A stretch of 44,360 bases of DNA. Origin: Candidatus Ruania gallistercoris. GTDB lineage: Bacteria; Actinomycetota; Actinomycetes; Actinomycetales; Beutenbergiaceae. The position numbers were made by a program, and so were the translations under genes. Under the pieces are notes generated by a model, which ran no database searches, was not told the origin of the DNA, and saw only the letters and a program-made list of their open reading frames with translations. Shown here in pieces: positions 38,232 through 44,360 of the stretch. Numbering within the stretch: the first letter of the stretch is position 1; the number at the start of each line of letters is the position of its first letter. The stretch lies in NCBI GenBank assembly GCA_019116305.1, contig DXBY01000313.1:1-44360 (forward strand). Direction: 5' to 3'.

Positions 38232-39557
38232 ATGTCCCGAACAGATCGTCGGTCCAAGCGAGCTGCGGCTCGTCGCTACTCGACACTGAGCACTCTCGGC
38301 GCTGTAGGTGCCGTCACTGCCGTGGGGCTAGGAAGCGCGGCTCCGGCAGCCGCGCAACCCGCGAGTGAGAGCACGCAGGCGCGTTCCCCGCTGTTCATGC
38401 CGCACGCCGTGGCCGGTGGTGCACCCGCCGTCACCGCTGCTGCTGAGCGCACGCCCCTCGTCGGAGCCGTGCAGCGAGCACCACAGCGCAGCACTGTGAC
38501 CTACACAGTGCGGGCTGGGGACACCGTCTCCGGGATCGCGCACCGCTATGACACCACGGTGCGGGCGATCATCAACGCCAACGACCTGAACTCCAACGCG
38601 CTGATCCGCATCGGGCAGACGCTGCGCATCCCGGGCCAGAGCTCCTCCAGCACCAGCTCGACCAGCTCCAGCTCCAACGCCGGCGGCTCCAGCTCCGGCA
38701 GCGGCTCCTACACCGTTCGCGCCGGGGACACCGTCTCCGGGATCGCGCACCGCTATGACACCACCGTGCGGGCGATCATCAACGCCAACGACCTCGGCTC
38801 GAACGCAATGATCCGCATCGGGCAGACCCTGCAGATCCCGGGCCAGAGCTCCTCCAGCAACAGCTCGTCTTCGGGCTCGAGCAGCAGCTCGTCAAGCTCC
38901 TCGAGCTCGTCAAGCTCCTCCGGCACTGTCTCGCACCGAGTCATCAGCGGGGACACGGTCTCCTCGGTCGCCGCCCAGTACGGCACCACGGCACGGGCGA
39001 TCATCAACGCCAACGACCTCGGCTCCAATGCCGTGATCCGGATCGGGCAGACCCTGCGCATCCCCGACGGTCTGGTCTCGAACAGCTTCCTGCACTACAC
39101 CTACTCCGGTGACGTGACCGCCGCCGCGAACGCGAACAAGCGCCAACTGTTGAACGCGAACTTGCCCAGCCGGGACCAGATGCGCTCGATCATCCGGCAG
39201 ACCGCCGCGGAGATGGGCGTGGACCCGGCACTCGCGCTGGCGATCGCCCACCAGGAGTCCGGCTTCAACCCGGCCGCAGTCTCTCCCGCCAACGCCGTCG
39301 GCGTGATGCAGGTGATCCCCTCCTCCGGCGAGTGGGCCTCTCAGCTCGTCGGCCGGGAGCTGAACCTGCTGGACCCGCAGGACAACGTCACTGCAGGTGT
39401 CGCCATCCTGCGCCAGCTGCAGCGCATGGGGGACAACCAGTCCGAGTCGATCGGCGGCTACTACCAGGGTCTGGGTTCAGTACGGAGCAACGGTCTCTAC
39501 GACGACACGCGCCGGTACGTAGCGAACGTCCAGACCCTGATGACACGCTACTCCTGA
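38232..39557 (+). CDS. Secreted LysM-domain lytic transglycosylase
   Basis: 441 aa. A signal peptide (basic start, hydrophobic LGAVGAVTAVGLGSAAPAAA, cleavage near residue 42) is followed by three LysM peptidoglycan-binding domains (about 94-140, 163-209, 236-281). A C-terminal SLT-type transglycosylase domain (about 315-441) has the catalytic Glu in ALAIAHQESGFNP and then ANAVGVMQVIP. It should cleave peptidoglycan glycan strands outside the membrane. LysM 1 and 2 are almost identical in DNA, offset 207 bp. Poly-Ser linkers join the domains. The PASTA kinase gene follows after 38 bp. Confidence 0.9.
   Translation: MSRTDRRSKRAAARRYSTLSTLGAVGAVTAVGLGSAAPAAAQPASESTQARSPLFMPHAVAGGAPAVTAAAERTPLVGAVQRAPQRSTVTYTVRAGDTVSGIAHRYDTTVRAIINANDLNSNALIRIGQTLRIPGQSSSSTSSTSSSSNAGGSSSGSGSYTVRAGDTVSGIAHRYDTTVRAIINANDLGSNAMIRIGQTLQIPGQSSSSNSSSSGSSSSSSSSSSSSSSSGTVSHRVISGDTVSSVAAQYGTTARAIINANDLGSNAVIRIGQTLRIPDGLVSNSFLHYTYSGDVTAAANANKRQLLNANLPSRDQMRSIIRQTAAEMGVDPALALAIAHQESGFNPAAVSPANAVGVMQVIPSSGEWASQLVGRELNLLDPQDNVTAGVAILRQLQRMGDNQSESIGGYYQGLGSVRSNGLYDDTRRYVANVQTLMTRYS
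38886..38920 (+). repeat. 18-bp tandem repeat in the poly-serine linker
   Basis: AGCTCGTCAAGCTCCTC occurs at 38886-38902 and 38904-38920 within a run of Ser codons between LysM 2 and 3. It keeps frame (18 bp is six codons), so linker length could vary by slippage without breaking the gene. Confidence 0.7.
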
Positions 39558-39568
39558 GCCACCGATCT

Positions 39569-39593
39569 GCGGAGTTTCGCCCGTAAACTCCGC
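39569..39593. promoter_or_regulatory. 9-7-9 inverted repeat over the pknL -10
   Basis: GCGGAGTTT (39569-39577) and AAACTCCGC (39585-39593), perfect, loop CGCCCGT. It starts 12 bp after the lysM stop, so it could be that gene's terminator. Its right arm overlaps the TAAACT -10 and ends 2 bp before the kinase ATG, so it could equally be an operator. Confidence 0.55.
39584..39589 (+). promoter_or_regulatory. -10 candidate of pknL (leaderless)
   Basis: TAAACT, then CCGCAC, then ATG 39596. It lies inside the inverted repeat at 39569-39593. Confidence 0.5.
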
Positions 39594-39595
39594 AC

Positions 39596-41527
39596 ATGGC
39601 CACTACTGTCTCCGACCCGCTGATCGGCCGCCTGGTCGACAGCCGGTACGAGATCACCGCGCGCATCGCCCGCGGGGGAATGGCCACTGTCTACCGTGCG
39701 CTGGACCGCCGGCTGGACCGGGTGGTGGCACTGAAGATCATGCACCCGCACCTGGGTGACGGTGTGGACGTGGCCGCCCGGTTCCGCCGCGAAGCCCGAG
39801 CCGCGGCCCGGCTCGCGCACCCGGGTGTGGTGGGCGTCTTCGACCAGGGCAGCACCGACGAGATGAACTACCTCACGATGGAGTTCGTCGACGGGACGAA
39901 CCTGCGTGCCGTGCTCCGCCGCCGCGGTGCCCTACCGGTCGGTGAAGCGCTGCAGACGGTCGAGCGGATCCTGGACGCCCTCGCCGCCGCGCACCGGGCC
40001 GGACTGGTGCACCGGGACGTGAAACCGGAGAACATCCTCGTCACCACCGAGGGCGAGGTGAAGGTCGCCGACTTCGGCCTGGCCCGTGCCGTGTCCGAGG
40101 CCACGGTGGCCACCACCGGGAGCCTGCTCGGTACAGTCGCCTACCTCTCCCCCGAGATCGTCACCGATGGTGAGGCGGACGCCCGAGCCGATGTCTACGC
40201 CGTCGGCGCCATGCTGTACGAGCTGCTCACCGGACATCAGCCGTTCGAGGGCGACACCCCGATCCAGATCGCCTACCAGCACGTGCACGGCACCGTCCCG
40301 GCGCCCTCGGAGGCCATCCTCTGGCTGCCGTACCAGGTGGACGAGCTGGTGGCCACGCTCACCGCCCGGGACCCCGCGGACCGCCCGGCGGACGCCGGGA
40401 CCGCCCGCAATCTGGTGCACCGGGTACGCACGTCGCTCGGCGAGCACGATCTACTCCGCCAGGCCGACACCGCCACATCGCCGGAGGCCGCCCCCTCCCC
40501 GAGCAGCCCGGACACCGGTGAGCTGGAGGGAGCCGAGACCACCGCCGTCGGGCATACCGGCACGATCGCACTCCCGGTGGGTGCCGTACCCCTCACCGAG
40601 GAGAGCCAGGAGCAGGCCCCACCACGACGCCGGGTGCGCCGCGGCCGTGTGCTGCTGGTGGTCCTGCTGGTGCTGCTGCTGGCCGGGCTCGGCGGGGTCG
40701 GCACCTGGTGGTACCTGAACATCGGTCCCGGTGCCTACACCCAGGTACCGGACCTGATCGGGGCAGAACAGGACCAGGCCGAGACCACCCTGAGCGAACG
40801 GGACCTCGACTTCTCGGTGCAGACCAGCCACTCCGACGACGTCCCGGAGGGTTCGGTGATCAGCACCGACCCCGGGCCGGGGCTGGACGTGCGCCGCGAC
40901 GGTGAGGTGCAGGTGGAGATCTCCCTCGGTGTGCAGATGCTTGAGGTGCCGGACGTGGTCGGCGCCCCGGAGGAGGAGGCGCTCGCCCAGCTCGAGGAGG
41001 ACGGGTTCAGCACCGCCGGGGCGGTGCAGCGCAGCTATCACCAGGAGGTCGAGGCCGGGCGGGTGATCAGCGCCGATCCGGAGCCCGGGGAGCAGGTACG
41101 CCACGACACCGAGGTGACGTTGACCATCTCCCAGGGCCGGGAACCGATCGACGTTCCGGACGTCACCGGTGCGGCCGAGGAGGAAGCGGCCGCCACTCTG
41201 GAGGATGCCGGTGCGGTCGCGCAGGTCGATGGCCGGGAGTACAGCGACGACGTCCCGGAGGGCCACGTGCTGGAACAGACGGTCACCGGTGAGGCGCTGC
41301 GCGGGGACGTGGTGCACCTGACCCTGTCCCGCGGGCCGGAGCTGTTCGAGGTGCCGGACGTGGTGGGCGACCAGTTCGGCGACGCCGAGGATGAGCTGAC
41401 CGGGATCGGCTTCGATGTGCGCCGGGAGGACACGTTGGGTGGCTTCTTCGGCACGGTGCGGCTGCAGTCGGTCGAACCCGGTGAGATGGTGCCGGCCGGT
41501 ACGGTCATCGTGCTCACCGTGGTCTGA
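39596..41527 (+). CDS. pknL: PASTA-domain Ser/Thr protein kinase, PknL-like
   Basis: 643 aa. The Hanks-type kinase domain (about residues 18-285) has glycine loop IARGGMATVY, Lys47 (VALKIM), catalytic Asp141 (HRDVKPEN), the DFG Asp159 and an activation loop with threonines (SEATVATTGSLLGT). A single membrane span (RGRVLLVVLLVLLLAGLGGV, about 350-370) is followed by four extracellular PASTA domains (about 380-643), which typically sense muropeptides or lipid II. The neighbouring Rv2175c-like gene and downstream DAHP synthase match the M. tuberculosis PknL locus. PknB is the alternative name, but PknB normally sits near the origin with pbpA and rodA. Confidence 0.88.
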   Translation: MATTVSDPLIGRLVDSRYEITARIARGGMATVYRALDRRLDRVVALKIMHPHLGDGVDVAARFRREARAAARLAHPGVVGVFDQGSTDEMNYLTMEFVDGTNLRAVLRRRGALPVGEALQTVERILDALAAAHRAGLVHRDVKPENILVTTEGEVKVADFGLARAVSEATVATTGSLLGTVAYLSPEIVTDGEADARADVYAVGAMLYELLTGHQPFEGDTPIQIAYQHVHGTVPAPSEAILWLPYQVDELVATLTARDPADRPADAGTARNLVHRVRTSLGEHDLLRQADTATSPEAAPSPSSPDTGELEGAETTAVGHTGTIALPVGAVPLTEESQEQAPPRRRVRRGRVLLVVLLVLLLAGLGGVGTWWYLNIGPGAYTQVPDLIGAEQDQAETTLSERDLDFSVQTSHSDDVPEGSVISTDPGPGLDVRRDGEVQVEISLGVQMLEVPDVVGAPEEEALAQLEEDGFSTAGAVQRSYHQEVEAGRVISADPEPGEQVRHDTEVTLTISQGREPIDVPDVTGAAEEEAAATLEDAGAVAQVDGREYSDDVPEGHVLEQTVTGEALRGDVVHLTLSRGPELFEVPDVVGDQFGDAEDELTGIGFDVRREDTLGGFFGTVRLQSVEPGEMVPAGTVIVLTVV

Positions 41528-41537
41528 CACCCTTCCG

Positions 41538-41585
41538 GGTCGTCAGGTCACCCGTGCGCTGGAGCGCACCCCTCACCGGACGACC
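41538..41585. repeat. Palindromic intergenic element, copy 3
   Basis: Outer arms GGTCGTC (41538-41544) and GACGACC (41579-41585); core GTGCGCT-GG-AGCGCAC (41554-41569, perfect 7-2-7). It lies 11 bp after pknL and 30 bp from the end of the convergent molybdoprotein gene, so it probably also terminates transcription. Confidence 0.75.
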
Positions 41586-41614
41586 TACCGTCACGACGGC
41601 GGAGCTCACCGGGG

Positions 41615-42232
41615 TCAGGGATGCTCCCCCTGGTAGTCGTAGCGCTGCTCCTGCCAGGCATGCCCGCGCCGGTGGTAGCCGCGCTTCTCCCAGAAACCCA
41701 GGTCCTCGTCCGCCGGCGTCAGGTAGTTCCAGCCGCGCACCCACTTCGGACCCTTCCAGGTGTACAGATGCGGGATGATCAGCCGCATCGGCGCCCCGCG
41801 CTCAGCGGTCAGCGGCTCGTCCGCCAAGCTCGTCGCCAGCAGGGCGGTCGCCACGCCGAGATCGGCCAGCGGCACGTTCGCCGCATAGCCGAACTCGGCG
41901 AACACCAGCACCCCGGTGGCATCCGGAGCCGGTGGTGCCAGCTCGATCACATCCGCCGCCCGTGGACCGGACCAGTGCAGTCCGCGCACGCTCCACCGGG
42001 TGTTGCAGTGCATGTCCGCGACCAGGTCGTGGCTGGGCAGTGCGAGGATCTCGTCCCACTCGAAGGTGTGTTCCAGCCCGTCGGCGGTCGCCCCGCCCAC
42101 CGCGAACGTCCACCGGTCTGGGCGCAGCGCCGGCACCCGGCCGTAGTGCATGATCTCCGGTTCGTCCCGCCAGTACTGGCCTGGCGGTGGATCCTCCTCG
42201 GCGGCGCTGCCGGAGGGTGCATCGGCGGACAT
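41615..42232 (-). CDS. Sulfite oxidase-like molybdopterin-dependent oxidoreductase
   Basis: 205 aa, the short cytosolic form of the oxidoreductase molybdopterin-binding domain. The molybdenum ligand is Cys76 in DLVADMHCNTRWS. Other conserved stretches are GAPMRLIIPHLYTWKGPKWV and the C-terminal GFWEKRGYHRRGHAW. No Tat signal is visible, unlike MsrP (YedY), so it probably works in the cytoplasm; its substrate is unknown. The ATG follows the DAHP synthase stop by 1 nt (TGAGATG), so it is translated from the same mRNA. Confidence 0.85.
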   Translation of the reverse strand: MSADAPSGSAAEEDPPPGQYWRDEPEIMHYGRVPALRPDRWTFAVGGATADGLEHTFEWDEILALPSHDLVADMHCNTRWSVRGLHWSGPRAADVIELAPPAPDATGVLVFAEFGYAANVPLADLGVATALLATSLADEPLTAERGAPMRLIIPHLYTWKGPKWVRGWNYLTPADEDLGFWEKRGYHRRGHAWQEQRYDYQGEHP

Positions 42233-42233
42233 C

Positions 42234-43586
42234 TCAGTCTCCCCGCAGCATCTCCGCGACCAGGAATGCCATCTCTAGCGACTGTTGGTGGTTCAGGCGA
42301 GGATCGACCCGGGTCTCATACCGTCGGGTGAGGGCGTCCTGGTCGATCTCCTCGCTGCCGCCGAGCACTTCGGTGACGTCCGAACCGGTCAGCTCCACGT
42401 GCAGCCCGCCCGGTACCGTGCCAGCGCTGCGGTGCACCTCGAAGAACCCGCGCACCTCATCGATCACATCGGCGAACCGGCGGGTCTTGTAGCCGTTGTC
42501 AGAGGTGAATCCGTTGCCGTGCATCGGGTCGCACACCCAGGTGACCGGGCGCCCGTCCGCCTTCACTCCCTCCACCAGGGCGGGGAGCAGGTCACGGATC
42601 TTGTCCGCACCCATCCGGGAGACGAAGGTCAACCGGCCGGGTTCGCCCTCCGGGTTCAGCTTGTCCATCAACGCGCGGGCGTCGTCCACCGTGCTGCTCG
42701 GACCGAGCTTGACCCCGATCGGGTTGTGCACCCGGGAGAAGAAGTCCACATGGGCGCCGCCGAGCTGCCGGGTGCGTTCGCCGATCCAGAGGAAGTGGGC
42801 GGAACAGTCATACGGGTGACCGGTGCGGGAGTCGATCCGGGTCAGCGGCCGCTCGTAGTCCAACAGCAGGCCCTCGTGACTGGAGAAGAACTCCACCGTG
42901 CGCAGCGCCTCGAAGTCAGCACCGGCGGCCTCCATGAACCGGATCGCGCGGTCGATCTCGGCGGCGAACGCGTTGTACTGGGCATAAGCAGGGTTCGCGG
43001 AGAAGCCCCGGTTCCACTCGTGCACCCGGCGCAGGTCCGCGAACCCGCCCTGGGTGAACGCCCGGATCAGGTTCAGTGTGGTGGCGGAGTTGTGGTACGC
43101 GTCCAGCAGCCGCTGCGGGTCCGGTACCCGGGACTCGGGGGTGAAGGCGTAGTCGTTGATGATGTCGCCCCGGTAGGCCGGCAGCGTCTGGCCCTCGCGG
43201 GTCTCGGTGTCCGAGCTGCGCGGCTTGGCGTACTGGCCCGCCATCCGCCCCATCTTGATCACCGGCATGCTCGCCCCGTAGGTGAGCACCACCGCCATCT
43301 GCAGGATGGTCTTGATCTTGTCCCGGATGGAGTCCGCAGTCAGGTCCGCGAACGTCTCCGCACAGTCCCCGCCCTGGAGCAGGAAGGCCTCACCGCGGGA
43401 GGCGGCGGCGAGCAGCTCACGCAACCGGTCCGCCTCACCGGCGAACACCAGCGGGGGCACCTCGGCGAGGCGTGCCGTGGCCTCGCGCAGCGCTTGGGGG
43501 TCGGGCCAGCTGGGCTGCTGCTGGGCCTCAACCTCGCGCCAGTGATCCAGGCCGGCAACGACTGCGGGATCGGGAAGAACACTCAC
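42234..43586 (-). CDS. aroG: Class II 3-deoxy-7-phosphoheptulonate synthase
   Basis: 450 aa plant-type DAHP synthase: phosphoenolpyruvate plus erythrose-4-phosphate, the first step of the shikimate pathway. The metal-binding Cys75 lies in LLQGGDCAETF. Substrate motifs are GRMAGQYAKPRSS, GGAHVDFF, CDPMHGNG and NGYKTRRF. GTG 43586 (VSVLPDPAVV) is preferred to the frame's earlier start because TATCCT lies 7 nt upstream. The same-strand molybdoprotein gene follows. Position relative to pknL matches Rv2178c. Confidence 0.95.
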   Translation of the reverse strand: MSVLPDPAVVAGLDHWREVEAQQQPSWPDPQALREATARLAEVPPLVFAGEADRLRELLAAASRGEAFLLQGGDCAETFADLTADSIRDKIKTILQMAVVLTYGASMPVIKMGRMAGQYAKPRSSDTETREGQTLPAYRGDIINDYAFTPESRVPDPQRLLDAYHNSATTLNLIRAFTQGGFADLRRVHEWNRGFSANPAYAQYNAFAAEIDRAIRFMEAAGADFEALRTVEFFSSHEGLLLDYERPLTRIDSRTGHPYDCSAHFLWIGERTRQLGGAHVDFFSRVHNPIGVKLGPSSTVDDARALMDKLNPEGEPGRLTFVSRMGADKIRDLLPALVEGVKADGRPVTWVCDPMHGNGFTSDNGYKTRRFADVIDEVRGFFEVHRSAGTVPGGLHVELTGSDVTEVLGGSEEIDQDALTRRYETRVDPRLNHQQSLEMAFLVAEMLRGD

Positions 43587-43593
43587 GCCGTCC

Positions 43594-43599
43594 AGGATA
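43594..43599 (-). promoter_or_regulatory. -10 candidate of aroG (leaderless)
   Basis: TATCCT on the minus strand, then GGACGGC (7 nt), then GTG 43586. Confidence 0.5.
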
Positions 43600-43656
43600 G
43601 GCCCGCCCACCGGGTGCCCTGGTCCGCGTCCACCTCCCGGACCCCACTCCCGGTCC

Positions 43657-43750
43657 GGGTCGTCCGGTCACCGCTGCGCCGGAGCGCATGTCCTGTATGA
43701 GGGCATTGTGATGTCTTATGCGCCAGAGCGCACTCCTGACCGGACGACCC
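43657..43750. repeat. Palindromic intergenic element, copy 4 (composite, two cores)
   Basis: Outer arms GGGTCGTCCGGTCA (43657-43670) and TGACCGGACGACCC (43737-43750) are a perfect 14-bp inverted repeat. Inside are two cores, TGCGCCGGAGCGCA (43675-43688) and TGCGCCAGAGCGCA (43719-43732), separated by a less GC-rich 30-bp stretch. It lies between the aroG promoter and the end of the phosphofructokinase gene. Confidence 0.8.
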
Positions 43751-43770
43751 CCGGATGGCCGGTGCGGGGC

Positions 43771-44360
43771 TCAGTGCTCGACCGGGTCCGCCGCTGCCAC
43801 CGGCTGGCCCAGGTCGGCGAGCAGCTCGGTGAACCAGTCCTGGGAGATGTCGAACGCCTTGCCGCCGGCGATCCGGGGGAAGGCGATCGCGCTGAGTCGG
43901 TCTCCGTTCTCCTCGTCGTGACCGATCACCCCGGACTCGCCCGCGATCGCGGTGTCCACCGCCAGGTCGGTCATCGAGGCGATCAGCTCCAGGTCGGTCT
44001 CGTTCGCGGCCGCCGAGCGAGAGAAGTACCCGCTCTTCTGCACCATGGTCTTCTCCGCGCCGATCAGTTCGGCGAACTGCTTGGCGAACCAGGCACCGGG
44101 GTTGATCGTGTCCAGCTTGACGTGCCCGAACGGGTCACGCTGCACCTCTTCGCCGGCAGCTTCGAGCTCGGCGACGATCTCCGGCACACCCGCTCCCTCG
44201 GAGAGGAAGATGTTCACGTTGCCGATCTCGTCCATGATTCCGCGCAGCCGCGCCGCCTCGGCCTTCATGTCCAGCTTCAGCTCGGGCAGGAACACCGCGT
44301 GCACGTCCCAACGCTCCCGGGTGAGCCCGAGCGAGGGGTTCCAGCTCTGCTGGTCCAGCC
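43771..44360 (-). CDS. pfp: Pyrophosphate-dependent 6-phosphofructokinase, 5' partial
   Basis: The frame stays open to the window edge, so about 196 C-terminal codons are seen. The stretch before the apparent GTG at 44304 reads in frame as LDQQSWNPSLGLTRERWDV, continuing the family, so the GTG is internal. Family motifs are NVNIFLSEGAGVPEIVAELE, LDTINPGAWFAKQF and VQKSGYFSRSAAAN. PPi-dependent PFP is favoured over ATP-PFK by this C-terminal form, but the phosphoryl-donor residues lie outside the window. It catalyses reversible fructose-6-phosphate phosphorylation in glycolysis. Confidence 0.75.
   Translation of the reverse strand, partial: LDQQSWNPSLGLTRERWDVHAVFLPELKLDMKAEAARLRGIMDEIGNVNIFLSEGAGVPEIVAELEAAGEEVQRDPFGHVKLDTINPGAWFAKQFAELIGAEKTMVQKSGYFSRSAAANETDLELIASMTDLAVDTAIAGESGVIGHDEENGDRLSAIAFPRIAGGKAFDISQDWFTELLADLGQPVAAADPVEH

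Noticed and set aside
38640-38930. CRISPR-like or VNTR array in repeated serine codons
   Set aside because: The repeats are in-frame Ser linkers of the LysM protein without spacers of constant length.

Overview
The window is a GC-rich stretch of an actinobacterial chromosome. Third codon positions are mostly G or C, and the gene set is typical of Actinomycetota: SepH, DUF3159, DUF3710, DUF3093, DUF4193, DUF5998, DUF4192, a class II DAHP synthase, a PASTA kinase and a pair of TrkA proteins. The protein sequences look most like Micrococcales (Ruania, Georgenia or Beutenbergia relatives), but that is an impression and not a search result. I see no rRNA, tRNA, CRISPR, prophage or insertion sequence. 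This is conserved core genome with genes packed end to end.

Layout. 1-3170: end of a GuaB1-type IMP dehydrogenase/GMP reductase, overlapped by an S9 prolyl oligopeptidase. 3473-9592 (minus): aconitase with a palindromic operator candidate, an RNA (uracil-5) methyltransferase, and a KimA-like APC permease. 9690-11038 (plus): two TrkA/CeoBC proteins, divergent from the permease. 10971-13542 (minus): dut, DUF3710, OB-fold protein, DUF3159, with a small tandem duplication at the last junction. 13658-15842: DUF3093, DUF4193 and the cell-division regulator SepH. As I recall it, the order methyltransferase, permease, ceoB, ceoC, DUF3159, OB, DUF3710, dut, DUF3093, DUF4193 matches the Rv2689c-Rv2699c block of Mycobacterium tuberculosis.

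15931-20381 (minus): a nucleotide pyrophosphatase-like phosphatase, DUF5998 and a Pat-type GNAT/acyl-CoA synthetase fusion. 20521-29909: topoisomerase IV parC and parE, a lysoplasmalogenase, a double-GNAT acetyltransferase, a DUF7455 zinc-ribbon protein, ferritin, and the primary sigma factor sigA. 30150-34969 (minus): gcvP, gcvH and gcvT of the glycine cleavage system behind a universal stress protein. 35098-44360: DUF4192, a polyprenyl diphosphate synthase, an Rv2175c-like DNA-binding protein, a secreted LysM/transglycosylase, a PknL-like kinase with four PASTA domains, a sulfite-oxidase-like molybdoprotein, DAHP synthase, and the end of a PPi-dependent phosphofructokinase. This last block resembles M. 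tuberculosis Rv2173-Rv2178c.

Three signals cut across genes. At least thirteen genes have a start codon exactly 6 or 7 nt after a -10-like hexamer, which suggests leaderless mRNAs and fixes several starts. A palindromic intergenic element occurs at four loci: GGTCGTCCGGTCA-type arms around a TGCGCY-RR-AGCGCA core. The lysM-pknL region carries stacked direct and inverted repeats that look regulatory. I found no convincing new enzymatic or defence system; the best novelty is in these regulatory and repeat structures.
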